From: Glandiceps talaboti
Taxonomy: Eukaryota; Hemichordata; Enteropneusta; Spengelidae
Reading direction: 5' to 3'
Length of the DNA: 64,000 nt
Assembly: GCF_964340395.1 (NCBI RefSeq)
Contig: NC_135558.1
Location: 22,789,564 to 22,853,563 of the forward strand
The translations under genes were made by a program, and so were the position numbers. The notes under the pieces were generated by a model. That model was not told the DNA's origin and searched no databases. It saw only the letters and a list, made by a program, of their open reading frames with translations. Below are positions 1 through 16,968 of the stretch, piece by piece. Position 1 is the stretch's first letter. Every line of letters starts with the position of its first letter.

Positions 1-2941
1 GTGTACTGTGGAGTAAGTAATTAGTTTTTGTATATCAGACTATTGGTACATGTAGTAAATATTGTGTACTGTGGAGTAAGTAATTAGTTTTTGTATATCA
101 GACTATTGGTACATGTAGTAAATATTGTGTACTATGGAATAAGTAATTAGTTTTTGTATATCAGATTATTGGTGCATGTAGTAAATATTGTGTACTGTGG
201 AGTAAGTAATTAGTTTTTGTATATCAGACTATTGGTACATGTAGTAAATATTGTGTACTATGGAATAAGTAATTAGTTTTTGTATATCAGACTATTGGTA
301 TATGTAGTAAATATTGTGTACTGTGGAGTAAGTAATTAGTTTTTGTATATCAGATTATTGGTACATGTAGTAAATATTGTGTACTGTGGAGTAAGTAATT
401 AGTTTTTGTATATCAGACTATTGGTATATGTAGTAAATATTGTGTACTGTGGAGTAAGTAATTAGTTTTTGTATATCAGACTATTGGTACATGTAGTAAA
501 TATTGTGTACTGTGGAGTAAGTAATTAGTTTTTGTATATCAGACTATTGGTATATGTAGTAAATATTGTGTACTATGGAATAAGTAATTAGTTTTTGTAT
601 ATCAGACTATTGGTACATGTAGTAAATATTGTGTACTATGGAATAAGTAATTAGTTTTTGTATATCAGACTATTGGTACATGTAGTAAATATTGTGTACT
701 ATGGAATAAGTAATTAGTTTTTGTATATCAGACTATTGGTACATGTAGTAAATACTGTGTACTGTGGAATAAGTAATTAGTTTTTGTATATCAGACTATT
801 GGTACATGTAGTAAATATTGTGTACTGTGGAATAAGTAATTAGTTTTTGTATATCAGACTATTGGTACATGTAGTAAATATTGTGTACTGTGGAATAAGT
901 AATTAGTTTTTGTATATCAGACTATTGGTACATGTAGTAAATATTGTGTACTGTGGAGTAAGTAATTAGTTTTTGTATATCAGACTATTGGTACATGTAG
1001 TAAATATTGTGTACTGTGGAATAAGGAATTAGTTTTTGTATATCAGACTATTGGTACATGTAGTAAATATTGTGTACTGTGGAATAAGGAATTAGTTTTT
1101 GTATATCAGACTATTGGTACATGTAGTAAATATTGTGTACTGTGGAATAAGGAATTAGTTTTTGTATATCAGACTATTGGTACATGTAGTAAATATTGTG
1201 TACTGTGGAATAAGGAATTAGTTTTTGTATATCAGACTATTGGTACATGTAGTAAATATTGTGTACTATGGAGTAAGTAATTAGTTTTTGTATATCAGAC
1301 TATTGGTACATGTAGTAAATATTGTGTACTATGGAGTAAGTAATTAGTTTTTGTATATCAGACTATTGGTACATGTAGTAAATATTGTGTACTATGGAGT
1401 AAGTAATTAGTTTTTGTATATCAGATTATTGGTACATGTAGTAAATATTGTGTACTATGGAGTAAGTAATTAGTTTTTGTATATCAGACTATTGGTACAT
1501 GTAGTAAATATTGTGTACTGTGGAGTAAGTAATTAGTTTTTGTATATCAGACTATTGGTATATGTAGTAAATATTGTGTACTGTGGAGTAAGTAATTAGT
1601 TTTTGTATATCAGACTATTGGTACATGTAGTAAATATTGTGTACTGTGGAATAAGTAATTAGTTTTTGTATATCAGACTATTGGTACATGTAGTAAATAT
1701 TGTGTACTATGGAGTAAGTAATTAGTTTTTGTATATCAGACTATTGGTACATGTAGTAAATATTGTGTACTATGGAGTAAGTAATTAGTTTTGTATATCA
1801 GACTATTGGTACATGTAGTAAATATTGTGTACTGTGGAGTAAGTAATTAGTTTTTGTATATCAGACTATTGGTACATGTAGTAAATATTGTGTACTATGG
1901 AGTAAGTAATTAGTTTTTGTATATCAGATTATTGTTACATGTAGTAAATATTGTGTACTGTGGAGTAAGTAATTAGTTTTTGTATATCAGACTATTGGTA
2001 TATGTAGTAAATATTGTGTACTATGGAATAAGTAATTAGTTTTTGTATATCAGACTATTGGTACATGTAGTAAATATTGTGTACTGTGGAGTAAGTAATT
2101 AGTTTTTGTATATCAGACTATTGGTATATGTAGTAAATATTGTGTACTATGGAGTAAGTAATTAGTTTTTGTATATCAGACTATTGGTACATGTAGTAAA
2201 TATTGTGTACTGTGGAGTAAGTAATTAGTTTTTGTATATCAGACTATTGGTATATGTAGTAAATATTGTGTACTATGGAAGAAGTAATTAGTTTTTGTAT
2301 ATCAGATTATTGGTATATGTAGTAAATATTGTGTACTGTGGAGTAAGTAATTAGTTTTTGTATATCAGATTATTGGTACATGTAGTAAATATTGTGTACT
2401 GTGGAGTAAGTAATTAGTTTTTGTATATCAGACTATTGGTATATGTAGTAAATATTGTGTACTGTGGAATAAGGAATTAGTTTTTGTATATCAGACTATT
2501 GGTATATGTAGTAAATATTGTGTACTATGGAAGAAGTAATTAGTTTTTGTATATCAGATTATTGGTACATGTAGTAAATATTGTGTACTATGGAGTAAGT
2601 AATTAGTTTTGTATATCAGACTATTGGTACATGTAGTAAATATTGTGTACTGTGGAGTAAGTAATTAGTTTTTGTATATCAGACTATTGGTACATGTAGT
2701 AAATATTGTGTACTGTGGAGTAAGTAATTAGTTTTTGTATATCAGATTATTGGTACATGTAGTAAATATTGTGTACTGTGGAGTAAGTAATTAGTTTTTG
2801 TATATCAGACTATTGGTACATGTAGTAAATATTGTGTACTGTGGAATAAGTAATTAGTTTTTGTATATCAGATTATTGGTATATGTAGTAAATATTGTGT
2901 ACTATGGAGTAAGTAATTAGTTTTTGTATATCAGATTATTG
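1..2941. repeat. 63-bp minisatellite, about 46 copies, truncated by window start
   Basis: The unit begins GTGTACTGTGGAGTAAGTAA and recurs every 63 bp from base 1 to about 2941, so the array probably continues to the left of the window. Copies differ at a few recurring positions: CTGTGG or CTATGG, GAGTAAG or GAATAAG, AAGTAATT or AAGGAATT, CAGAC or CAGAT, TACATG or TATATG, and loss of one T in the T5 run. Variants cluster; for example the AAGGAATT type fills four neighbouring units near 1020-1230, which indicates local unit duplication. All frames contain stops, so it is not coding. Confidence 0.97.
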
Positions 2942-4019
2942 AATAATGATAATTGTAGCTACTATAGTGTTTACTACTCCTTGGACAAATCGTCAAATTA
3001 GCTAAGTGAGTCTTTATATTATATTTTTAGCTAAGTGAGTCTTTATATTATATTTTTAAACTACAAGAATAAAATAAAAACAGTCAAATTATGACCTCGT
3101 TAACGTCCACACCATCAAGGTTATAATATGTATATTTTGTCATTAAAATATTCTCCAAAAATGAAATCTTTCATATTTTTAATAAACTTTTACATTACTG
3201 TGAATTAAAGTACAATAATTGATATTCAGAAATACAAAGGTCGCACAAGGCGATGAAAGGTATCCATGGAAACGTCTTTCCCGTTGCTGTTGTGTTGAGG
3301 TTGAATAGTGGAAAAATATGGTTGGATATCACCTTTATACAGACAAGGCAAGGGTTAATACCAAAATCTATACGTGTCCATTTACAACTTCAACCTCAAT
3401 CCGCCGCTATATACTTCAATTGATTTGCAGGAAAATGACCTAATATTTCTTCATTATACCCCTTTATGGTTTTCATAACTCATTCTAATCAAAATTATGG
3501 ACGTCAAAGAAAGATGATTAATGAACTAATAAAACTGCAAACATATTTGCTTCAATTTGAGCAAGCTTGTTGCCAGGGTTGATCGTTAATCGCTGGCATG
3601 ATAATACATACTAAAGTTTTTACTTATTACAATGCACATTGAGGTCTGTTCTATTATACAAATTTAATTGAGCGGCAGAAATGAGTATTGAATATTTCAG
3701 GGAACGTTTGGTCGAGTCACACAGAGGAAGGCATATTATTCATCATTTAAATACATTGCAGTACTTGAAATATACAAGTGGGATATTAATTGCAGTAGGG
3801 ACAATTCTCTAAGCAATAGGTCAACCTATCCCATGTCTATCTCGTTAATTTTCAATTTAAATGATGAATTAATGCTTAATCATTTTCACGACCAACATTA
3901 ATATCATCAGCTGTCTATTTTGAAATTTACAAACTAATTAGTTTTGGCGTGTCTGCACTTCCATTTTGAAATTGATATTTGCTTCCTTTAGATTAGGTTA
4001 TATATATATATATATACTT
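2942..4019. other. AT-rich single-copy DNA, no gene seen
   Basis: No exon-like coding stretch or RNA gene is recognisable. The one internal structure is a perfect tandem duplication of a 29-bp segment beginning AGCTAAGTGAGTCTTTATAT, at 3000-3057. Confidence 0.6.
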
Positions 4020-4267
<248 letters not shown>

Positions 4268-5249
4268 TCTATATGTATATATATATATTTCTTTGTTGTT
4301 TGTTGTTTTGTCTCTCTTGAGTGTACCGAGGACGAAACTATGGACGATCAACGGTCTCAAGGGAGATACACATAAAGTGTACATGTAGTGATAGGGGATG
4401 GGGAACGAGACAATAGTGACTGTGGTCAGAAGAGTGAAAATCACATTTTGATCGGTGGTGAAGGTTGGAGGGGGGGGGGGGTTGTGGCTTTCTCGGTATG
4501 AGATGGGAAAGAAAAATCTTTACATGGAGAAAGGCAAGCAACTCAGTGCAATTATCATGGCGAAGAATGAGACCGTGGGTTTCAATACCTGTATCAACAT
4601 CATAGAAATACTAGTGTTATGTTTTACAAGCTTAGGAAACTCTCCCAAAAAATATTGTTAACAAAAGTCTAGAAATTCGTAGTGAGGCTAACGATCCCAG
4701 CGCGAGGATGCAAACAGTGCAGCGAACTAGCAGTCGTTATAGCTATACCCACTGTGTCAACATGTGACAGAAGAGTTCACAACAAGCCCCGGGCTAGATT
4801 TTAATGAAGTTTGTGATCAGTATTGACACGACATCGTGGTCCGCTACTATGGGCCATTTTGCACGAATGTCAACACTTGGTGACTATTCAACCCCCTTCA
4901 ATTATCAGTAATTAATGATTTCTCACTGGTAAGCTCAAATTTTTGTGTTCATTTTGACTTGTACTATCAGTGGCTGGTATAATTAGTGGTCAGTGGAAAT
5001 GACTGGGGGCGACATGAATCTGAGTATGGAAGATATCTTGTTAATTCCAGCCTCGCTTTCATCGTAACTGCAGCGTTGACGAGCGGTCTAGATCAGACTC
5101 TACATCTGTAGTTGTTGCTGGCAGCAGAGACGATTTGTATGTTCTACACTTAATTTCCTCCTCTGCGTGCAGAATAAAATTGCTCAAATTTCACAATTAT
5201 TTGCTTGGAAGGAGTAAGGAATATACGTACACAATGGTTATATCTCTGT
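4268..5249. other. Non-coding intergenic sequence, no gene seen
   Basis: Contains a G10 run near 4470 and no coding exon, RNA gene or repeat array that I can recognise. Confidence 0.5.
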
Positions 5250-5875
5250 ATGTCTTGTAGTCAGATAGGTCTAATGGTAGGGGAGACGTTTATGTCTTGT
5301 AGTCAGATAGGTCTAATGGTAGGGGAGACGTTTATGTCTTGTAGTCAGATAGGTCTAATGGTAGGGGAGACGTTTATGTCTTGTAGTCAGATAGGTCTAA
5401 TGGTAGGGGAGACGTTTATGTCTTGTAGTCAGATAGGTCTAATGGTAGGGGAGACGTTTATGTCTTGTAGTCAGATAGGTCTAATGGTAGGGGAGACGTT
5501 TATGTCTTGTAGTCAGATAGGTCTAATGGTTATATCTCTGTATGTCTTGTAGTCAGATAGGTCTAATGGTTATATCTCTGTATGTCTTGTAGTCAGATAG
5601 GTCTAATGGTAGGGGAGACGTTTATGTCTTGTAGTCAGATAGGTCTAATGGTAGGGGAGACGTTTATGTCTTGTAGTCAGATAGGTCTAATGGTAGGGGA
5701 GACGTTTATGTCTTGTAGTCAGATAGGTCTAATGGTAGGGGAGACGTTTATGTCTTGTAGTCAGATAGGTCTAATGGTAGGGGAGACGTTTATGTCTTGT
5801 AGTCAGATAGGTCTAATGGTAGGGGAGACGTTTATGTCTTGTAGTCAGATAGGTCTAATGGTAGGGGAGACGTTT
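5250..5875. repeat. 42-bp minisatellite, 15 copies, open in one frame
   Basis: The unit starts ATGTCTTGTAGTCAGATAGG. Copies begin at 5250, 5292, 5334, 5376, 5418, 5460, 5502, then at 5542 and 5582 (two 40-bp variants ending TTATATCTCTGT), then every 42 bp from 5582 to 5834. Because 42 is a multiple of three, one frame stays open and reads MSCSQIGLMVGETF over and over. The two 40-bp variants break that frame. No splice or coding context supports translation, so I regard it as a non-coding minisatellite. Confidence 0.9.
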
Positions 5876-6935
5876 ATGCCAACGGCTCCCGTTGCTCGTA
5901 TAGCCAATTACATGTATCGACTCCAAATTAAAAAGTTCCCGTAAGAAAGAAAAAGTTTTGATATGATAGATATTGTGTCTCGAAAAAAAGTGAGGAAAGA
6001 GAAAAAGATAGTAACACTGTTGGGAATCGATTGTGAGGAGAGATCTCAACGACACATCAAGTTCCTGATGACTGAGAAAATCACACACAACAAAGCGATG
6101 TCGACGCTATTTTCAGCTCACATAGTAAATTTAAATTAGTACGAGCTAACGGAAACATATAATACATTTCACAAAAATGAACTGGCCTGGGAATTAAATT
6201 ATATATACAGTATAAAATACATGTTAAATTCTATATATATGTCCACGCCCACCCACGATCAACTAATGAGCGAGGTAGATTTCCATGCTCCAATTAACCT
6301 GTACAATTTCATGTTATTATAGCATTCTAATTACTTTGATATACGTTTACCTTTGCTGACACAATATACCATATCATGCTATAAATATGATTGGATAATA
6401 ACAGTCCGTTCAAAGATAACCGATGTATATAAAGATTGGCATACTGTATTTACAAACAGTATTTATTTTTAATATACATAACTCGTATTAATTGTACTGG
6501 TAACATGTCTGACTGCTATCACATGACAGACGCTGAAATACAGGAGACAGTCCAGAGACAGTCCGTACCATGCTGTATACCATGCTGAACGGACAGAGAG
6601 ACGGTTTTATTTCTTCATAATGACAAAATCTGACATTACTATATGTCAGATAACATTTTTATTATTAACTTTGACGTGGTATGGCATACACAACTAATTA
6701 TCGTCATCACAACAATTTCTAAAATAGATGTTTTTGCAAAAGCAGGGGAAAAAGATGACGGTCTATGTGAAGTATTTGAAAGTAAAAACAATTCAAGGGC
6801 CAATCTATAAATATATACTAATTGGATATTTCGCTTTGTTGGCACACATAACAAGCGATTCCTTCACACATGCGCGCGCACGTACAGTGGGTATATGTGT
6901 GCGCGCATGTGTACGTATGTACATACGTACGTTTT
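5876..6935. other. AT-rich intergenic sequence, no gene seen
   Basis: No recognisable gene. A duplicated CATGCTG motif lies near 6570-6590 and there are short palindromic CGTACGTA tracts near 6905-6930. Confidence 0.5.
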
Positions 6936-6941
6936 TTCATA

Positions 6942-6966
6942 ATACATACATACATACATACATACA

Positions 6967-6998
<32 letters not shown>

Positions 6999-7009
6999 CA
7001 CGCATACTC

Positions 7010-7050
<41 letters not shown>

Positions 7051-7068
7051 CACACACACACACAGACA

Positions 7069-7109
<41 letters not shown>
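6942..7109. repeat. Compound microsatellite (TACA)n(GACA)n(CA)n
   Basis: About 13 TACA units, then about 10 GACA units, then interrupted CA repeats. The overlapping open frames on both strands (HTYI, RQTD, VCVC) are translations of these repeats. Confidence 0.95.
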
Positions 7110-7110
<1 letters not shown>

Positions 7111-8270
7111 TCAAACAAAACTATGACAATCTTTAAAATCTAACGCCGTTCTGATATGCTGACACTGATAAAGTTAATTTTTGGCGATTACGCATACCTT
7201 GCTGAGACCGTAGAAAATCATATCATAGGCATGTACTTATAGATTTTGTGTCAGATAGCTACTAACTATATCTATATGTCATAGTAACGCTATCAATTCA
7301 CCACAAAACACAACATTTGTACAACACATCAAGTCATGTAAAGAGGAATGCACAAAATGAATACAAGCAGTGTCTGATGAACTGACTGAAAGGAATGAAG
7401 TCTACGATGTACAATGCTTACGACTTGATTAAGCTTGACAAGGTGTAATTCATAACAAATTATGGCCAAATTTTCAACAATTTGAAGATGGAAAATACAG
7501 TTGTTCTCGTAACAATGGGACCCGAAGCACCCCTCAATTGTGATGATACCTTTACATTTGTAAAATTGCAACCAAAATTACGCCTCTCTCATCCTCCTAA
7601 AATATCTATAATTACGGTACTGCTCAGACACGTAGTCGTTTCAGAAGGACATGATCATAATTAAGGGCAATTTTCAACAGCTCTCGCTACATTTAGTGTT
7701 TGATGTGATCGTGTGAGTACGTTTCTTTGTCCTTACACTGGAAGAACCTATACAAACTCACCCAAACAATCATATATTGAATAAAAGATTTCAATATTTC
7801 CACCAAATATTTCGCCAAGTAGCGGTAGTAATTTACGTTGCTATGGAAATCATTTCGGTGACATTTTCAAACCTTTTGTCAACACTAAAATTGCATGCAG
7901 TTTAAAGATGTCACGTCCTGTTATTTTTTCTTACACTTGACAGAAATTACCCAAACTGAAAGCGGACTTGATATTTTGAGGAAAGGAGAAGGAAGCGAGA
8001 TCTCAGTTTTCGCCAGCATACAAACTGTCTTTGATACAAAAAATGCCAGATCTCCTGTAGTTATATGACAATGTCGTCATCACGTTGCAGACATGTGCTC
8101 GCTTGCACGCATGTCTCGTTCTATTCAAGAATCCGTCGAATATTCCGAAAATAGACTCGGTATAAAAGTTAGAAAAGTTTAGTTGACCCGAAAGGAGCTT
8201 CAACTCTCGGTTGTTTTAATGCAACTTTTTTACACGCATGCGTATCATGTCAATCGTCTTAAAGTTTAGA
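7110..8270. other. Intergenic sequence, no gene seen
   Basis: Short open frames on both strands show no recognisable protein similarity and no paired splice sites. Confidence 0.5.
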
Positions 8271-8274
8271 GGTG

Positions 8275-8440
8275 AAAATAATGGACGTACCGGCTCAACC
8301 AGGTACTACAATCGTCAGGTGATCGTTATTAGTATCAACGTTTCGTCAATACACAAATTGCCTTCTTCAAGGTAAAAAACTAGATCGTGTGGTGGCTACC
8401 ATCCACAGACACCACCACACGATCTAGTTTTTTTACCCTG
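8275..8440. mobile_element. Possible retroelement 3'-end relic with 25-bp hairpin
   Basis: A 25-bp arm at 8371-8395 (GGTAAAAAACTAGATCGTGT...) pairs with about 8412-8437, with one bulged T, around a 16-base loop. Immediately upstream, the minus strand reads GAAGAAGGCAATTTG then GACGAAACGTTGAT. This resembles the 'GAAGGC ... CGAAACGTTG' ends found in many invertebrate retroelements. That comparison is from memory and is only suggestive. No reverse transcriptase reading frame is visible nearby. Confidence 0.4.
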
Positions 8441-9732
8441 AAATAGTATTTACCCCCCCCCTCCCCTCCTCGCTCCCCTCTCTCCGAAAGTTTTTTTTTC
8501 CGACGGAGACAAGGACTATACTTTTAAACTAGTTGGATTATTCTGACTAGAACCTCGTTCACGTGATGAAAAATAACTCACCATCAGTGTACAATGCATG
8601 GATAGCCCTAGTAAATATGATAGAGTTGATAACTTTGAACGAGAAAAATAATCATCAAAACTTATCACTGTTGTCTGCGATATAGTTGTGTTCATTCCAG
8701 TTTCCTCTGCTCTATCCACTACTGTCCAAATTACAGCAACAACAGATAACTTTAGGTTCGCTCATCATTTACCATCATTGGGTCAGCAGGAAAAAAATGT
8801 CATCTTGAAAGAAATGCGTCTGAAAGAACTAATATTTCTGCTTCCCGATAAACTTGCAAATCAAATGGATGTACATGCATCGTTGGAGTTTACGCAGCCA
8901 CGGAAGTGCTTTGCCTTCGCATTTACGAAATGATCGTAAAAGAAAACAAATCGAAAGAAACGAGAACAAATACAAACGAGGATAGCGTTGTGACAACCTG
9001 AGTTGCGGATGTCACTACGAAAACTGAAATCAAATTGACGTTATAGCAAAGTGTCATAGTTTCTGGATTTTAAATGAAACCCCATCTCGAGAGGGTTGAT
9101 AATTTCAACTGTTGATGGTCGGTCTTCCAAAATAATCCGAGAGGGAGCTCGAGAGAGATAGATATTTGCAAACACCCAAGGGTTACGAAGTTTCCAGAAA
9201 CACTGTTATTATTATATAATTGCTTCTTATATTTCAAGGAAAATTGATCAACAATTTGTAAATGTTAGATGAACGTAGTGGAATTGCCTGCGGTTGGAGA
9301 GAGACATGCCCTGACCGTGTCGTAAAAACCGAGAACAAATACAAACGAGGAAACCGCGTGTTACCTAAAGTTGTGATTCAACAGCTGTCCCCGAAGGTTC
9401 AGGAAGCTTGCGTGTTTAGTACTAGTGTTGATGTATGCACTGTAACATTTCAGTGAGAGTTTATTATTGTCACACAGCTATAGTGACAGGAACGATATCC
9501 AATGCATGTAGTTTGTTATTCCTCTCTCTATCTTGGATATCTCCGTACTAGTATTATAGCAAATCGGTGCCATTCCTCATATTTTATTTCCATCAAATCT
9601 AATTTGGTGTACTTTATTTGTGCTTTGATTGTCTATTGTCAGATAGCGATGTTTGGAGACTGCGAAAACAATATGGAATGAGGGTAATAACATGAATCAA
9701 CACTGAAAACCAATGTATAATGCTTATTTATA
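8441..9732. other. Intergenic sequence, no gene seen
   Basis: Begins with a pyrimidine-rich tract (8450-8500). ACAAATACAAACGAGGA occurs twice (8967-8983 and 9336-9352), so short dispersed similarity exists, but no gene is supported. Confidence 0.45.
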
Positions 9733-11402
<1,670 letters not shown>

Positions 11403-11477
11403 TGAGTGAGTGAGTGAGTGAGTGAGTGAGTGAGTGAGTGAGTGAGTGAGTGAGTGAGTGAGTGAGAGAGAGAGAGA
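11403..11477. repeat. (GAGT)n(GA)n microsatellite
   Basis: About 15 GAGT units followed by a few GA units. Confidence 0.95.
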
Positions 11478-12037
11478 AATGTTTATACGCACATGTACAA
11501 TAATATGAGTACATATCCTAAAATATTATATTTTACCGTATACTCAGTTCGCTTCAGGGTCCCTTTTGACGTGGTATGTGTATATTCACAGCCTTTGTTT
11601 GCCTGTACTTATTCTAATAGCATTATCAGCCAAATACTTACAGCAAATATAGCTAACGAATTACTTCTGATTACTGAGTGGATTAGCGTGTTTGAGTTGT
11701 TAAATATCTGCCGTCAGCTTGAAAACGAATGTAACCGTAGTTATGCATTGACTAGCACTGTGTCAGCCTAGCCTACGTACACAATTCTACGATGAATCCA
11801 AATTGTAAAGAATTCGCCATCGATTTGATATTTCTGTAAACCCGTCAAAAAGAAAGTTGAATTTGATTGAAAATGATTTCATTCACACTGTTTTAACGGG
11901 GAGCGTTAAGGTAATGAAGGGCGGGAAAGGTAGGTTTTATTATAATCTGAGAACAAGTACACGAAAACTCGCACACCCTCGAGCTCCTTCCTGTTTTGGA
12001 GTGATTGAATCACTTTCGTCAACAGTGAAGAGGGCAG

Positions 12038-12040
12038 TAG

Positions 12041-12083
<43 letters not shown>

Positions 12084-12112
12084 TTGTTTGTTCGTTTGTT
12101 TGTTTGTTTGCT
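12038..12112. repeat. (GTCT)n(GTTT)n microsatellite
   Basis: About ten GTCT units pass into GTTT units with one GTTC interruption. Confidence 0.93.
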
Positions 12113-12492
12113 TTGGTCAGTCATTCTTTAATGCAATCGTATTTTAGACTAGTCTTCTAACAAACTCAACAATTTGTAGTCTCCGATTCAATATATGTAG
12201 CAATTGTAGTTACCCGATTCAAGAGAGCATTCTCTACAAAATTTGTGGTATTTCATTTTAGCCTGTCTATCTGTAATGGGTATATCTGTAGTTGTTGAGT
12301 GGGGAGGAGGTATAAAAACATTAAGGGATGATGGCGAAGAGATATATCGTAAGAAAGATCTCAGAGAAGAAAGGAAAGACAAGGAGAGAAGAAAACTGTA
12401 GAAAGGCGACTGGCAAGCTTGATATCAAGTTGGTTACATCTATATCTCTAAGACAGTAGTCGTCATAGCAAGCATTCGTTTGTCAAGATATC

Positions 12493-12494
<2 letters not shown>

Positions 12495-12551
<57 letters not shown>

Positions 12552-12561
12552 AAGGGGGGGA
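12495..12561. repeat. (GA)n microsatellite with G-rich tail
   Basis: About 24 GA units followed by G-runs separated by AA. Confidence 0.95.
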
Positions 12562-12930
12562 TGTGTCATGTAACATAAAGTTACATGCCTATACTAAATT
12601 CAACCCCCTTTTAGATGGCTATTTGACATCATTACACATAGCTTCTAAACTACAATTTATAAACACATTCAGGGCGTGTAGGTTTTTTTTAACTTCGACA
12701 TATTTGTCAAATCAACAAGAATTTTTATTTAGGACGTTGGTGGTGTATTAACTGAATCAAGTACTGTATGGACAATGTATAGGTACAGTACAATCAGTCA
12801 ACGGTTAGACAGTCAATGTACCTCATGTAATACTACACAGTTGCACATTGCACCTCAAGCGATAAAGTGCAATAAGCCGCAAAGAAGATGACTTTCTCCA
12901 CTCTCTGCCTGTCTGTTTTTGTTTGTCTCT

Positions 12931-15410
<2,480 letters not shown>

Positions 15411-15649
15411 CACAGTCACTTGTGAGCTAACATTCTATTCCAGGATAGTAATATTCTAGTCTAGGATGATCATAATACAAAATAATGTATTTGCAATATT
15501 CAAAAAGTACCGTTGTCAGTGATTGTTCTGGAATATAGTATATTGAATATCTTAAATACCTATAATAACGTCATTATTTTGTATTTATGATCATCCTAGA
15601 CTAGAATACCACCCTGGAATAGAATATTAGCTCACAATTGGCTGTGGTT
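15411..15649. mobile_element. MITE-like inverted-repeat element
   Basis: The left arm (TTGTGAGCTAACATTCTATTCC ... TCTAGTCTAGGATGATCATAA, from about 15411 to 15490) is the imperfect reverse complement of about 15573-15649 (CATTATTTTG ... TAGAATATTAGCTCACAATTG). The arms are about 70 bp with a roughly 85-bp spacer. Size and structure fit a non-autonomous foldback or MITE element. I see no clear target-site duplication. Confidence 0.7.
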
Positions 15650-15989
15650 ATACATCTATACGTTGTATTCTTCGATCCCCCACCACCACCACCACCACCA
15701 CCCCCACCATATCATTGTCAAAGTTTTATTTGAGGATGTTTCATTGGCTGTGTCGCGTTGTTTATCCGTTGGTAGGTCAATATCACATTATTAGACACCC
15801 GACTTTTTTAAGTCTACCAGTACCGTGATCCACTTTGAAAGATTTCAGGAACATATTGGAAAAACGTTTGGTAATAGTGATATCAACAGACCTCAAGAAT
15901 GTAATATTATTTGATTTGTTAACATTTCAGGCCAATTGACATATATCCATCGATGCACCTATCGCAACCCTCTTTCTCTCCCTCAGTCT

Positions 15990-15992
15990 GTT

Positions 15993-16027
<35 letters not shown>

Positions 16028-16154
16028 ATGTATGTATGTATGTATGTATGCATGCATGTATGTATGTATGTATGTATGTATGTATGTATGTATGTATGTA
16101 TGTATGTATGTATGTATGTCTGTCTATCTATCTGTCTGTCTGTCTGTCTGTCTC
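15990..16154. repeat. Compound microsatellite (GTCT)n(GTAT)n(GTCT)n
   Basis: GTCT units flank about 80 bp of GTAT units containing two TGCA interruptions. Confidence 0.95.
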
Positions 16155-16900
16155 TGCCATCAGCAGTCTCTTTCTCACATCGTCTCTTCAACTATACGTT
16201 TTAATTATTTCTGTGTGTGCAATGTGTTGCTATGATGATTGAATGTGTTCACAATAGGTATTATGTGGTTAGAGATAACATTAATGCCATTTACACTCCA
16301 CACATTAATTGCCAATTAATCAATTGAAATAGAAAATAACGCTAGCTACGGATGTGTCAGCGAACGCCCTGTAATGATGTATTTTATCTATTTAAAAGTC
16401 TAATTCATTTTCAAAATACTGTTGCCATGGAAATATTGCAGCCGTATGTACCGTATAAATTACAGTGCTTTTGGAAACACACGGTTGAATTTTTCGGACA
16501 TGAATTTTAATCTTACACGTACATCAAGATTTTTGTGATGCAAAGGTAGCATCTTGACTCGTCTTCCTTACTTGGTTGCCATGGAAACATACCTGGGTAA
16601 ATACATCACCCACTTTTTAGAGAAACATAGATGATATACAGAACTTTTCCAAATGAAAAACAGTGTCGACGAACTTAACCCAGTAAGACGAAGATATGTA
16701 GAACTATTTGGTTGTTTTGTTAAAATATTGAACTGATTATCTGTACACTAAGGGAGATCACGAGTGGAAGGGTCACGGAAATTATAAATAAATCGGTCCT
16801 CGGGGGAGGGCCATATTTTAAAAAATGGAAATTAGGGGAGGGTCACATTTTACATTGACTCATTTTTTCTTCCGTAAGGAAGAGATATATTTATGGGTGG
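16155..16900. other. Intergenic sequence with GGGAGGGTCACATTTTA-type motifs
   Basis: At 16785-16855 there are two copies of a motif like GGGGAGGGTCACATTTTA. Related motifs occur at 18410-18490 and, in reverse complement, at 20020-20130, so this is part of a dispersed family. No gene is seen. Confidence 0.5.
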
Positions 16901-16902
16901 AA

Positions 16903-16921
16903 GTCTGTGTGTCTGTGTGTG

Positions 16922-16968
<47 letters not shown>

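Noticed and set aside
5265-5310. tRNA gene suggested by GGTCTAATGGTAGG
   Set aside because: Only an A-box-like start is present; there is no B box, anticodon arm or acceptor stem within the 42-bp unit.
5205-5944. Secreted or structural repeat protein MSCSQIGLMVGETF
   Set aside because: The frame is broken in the middle, lacks coding context, and is equally well explained as a 42-bp minisatellite. Kept only as a low-priority finding.
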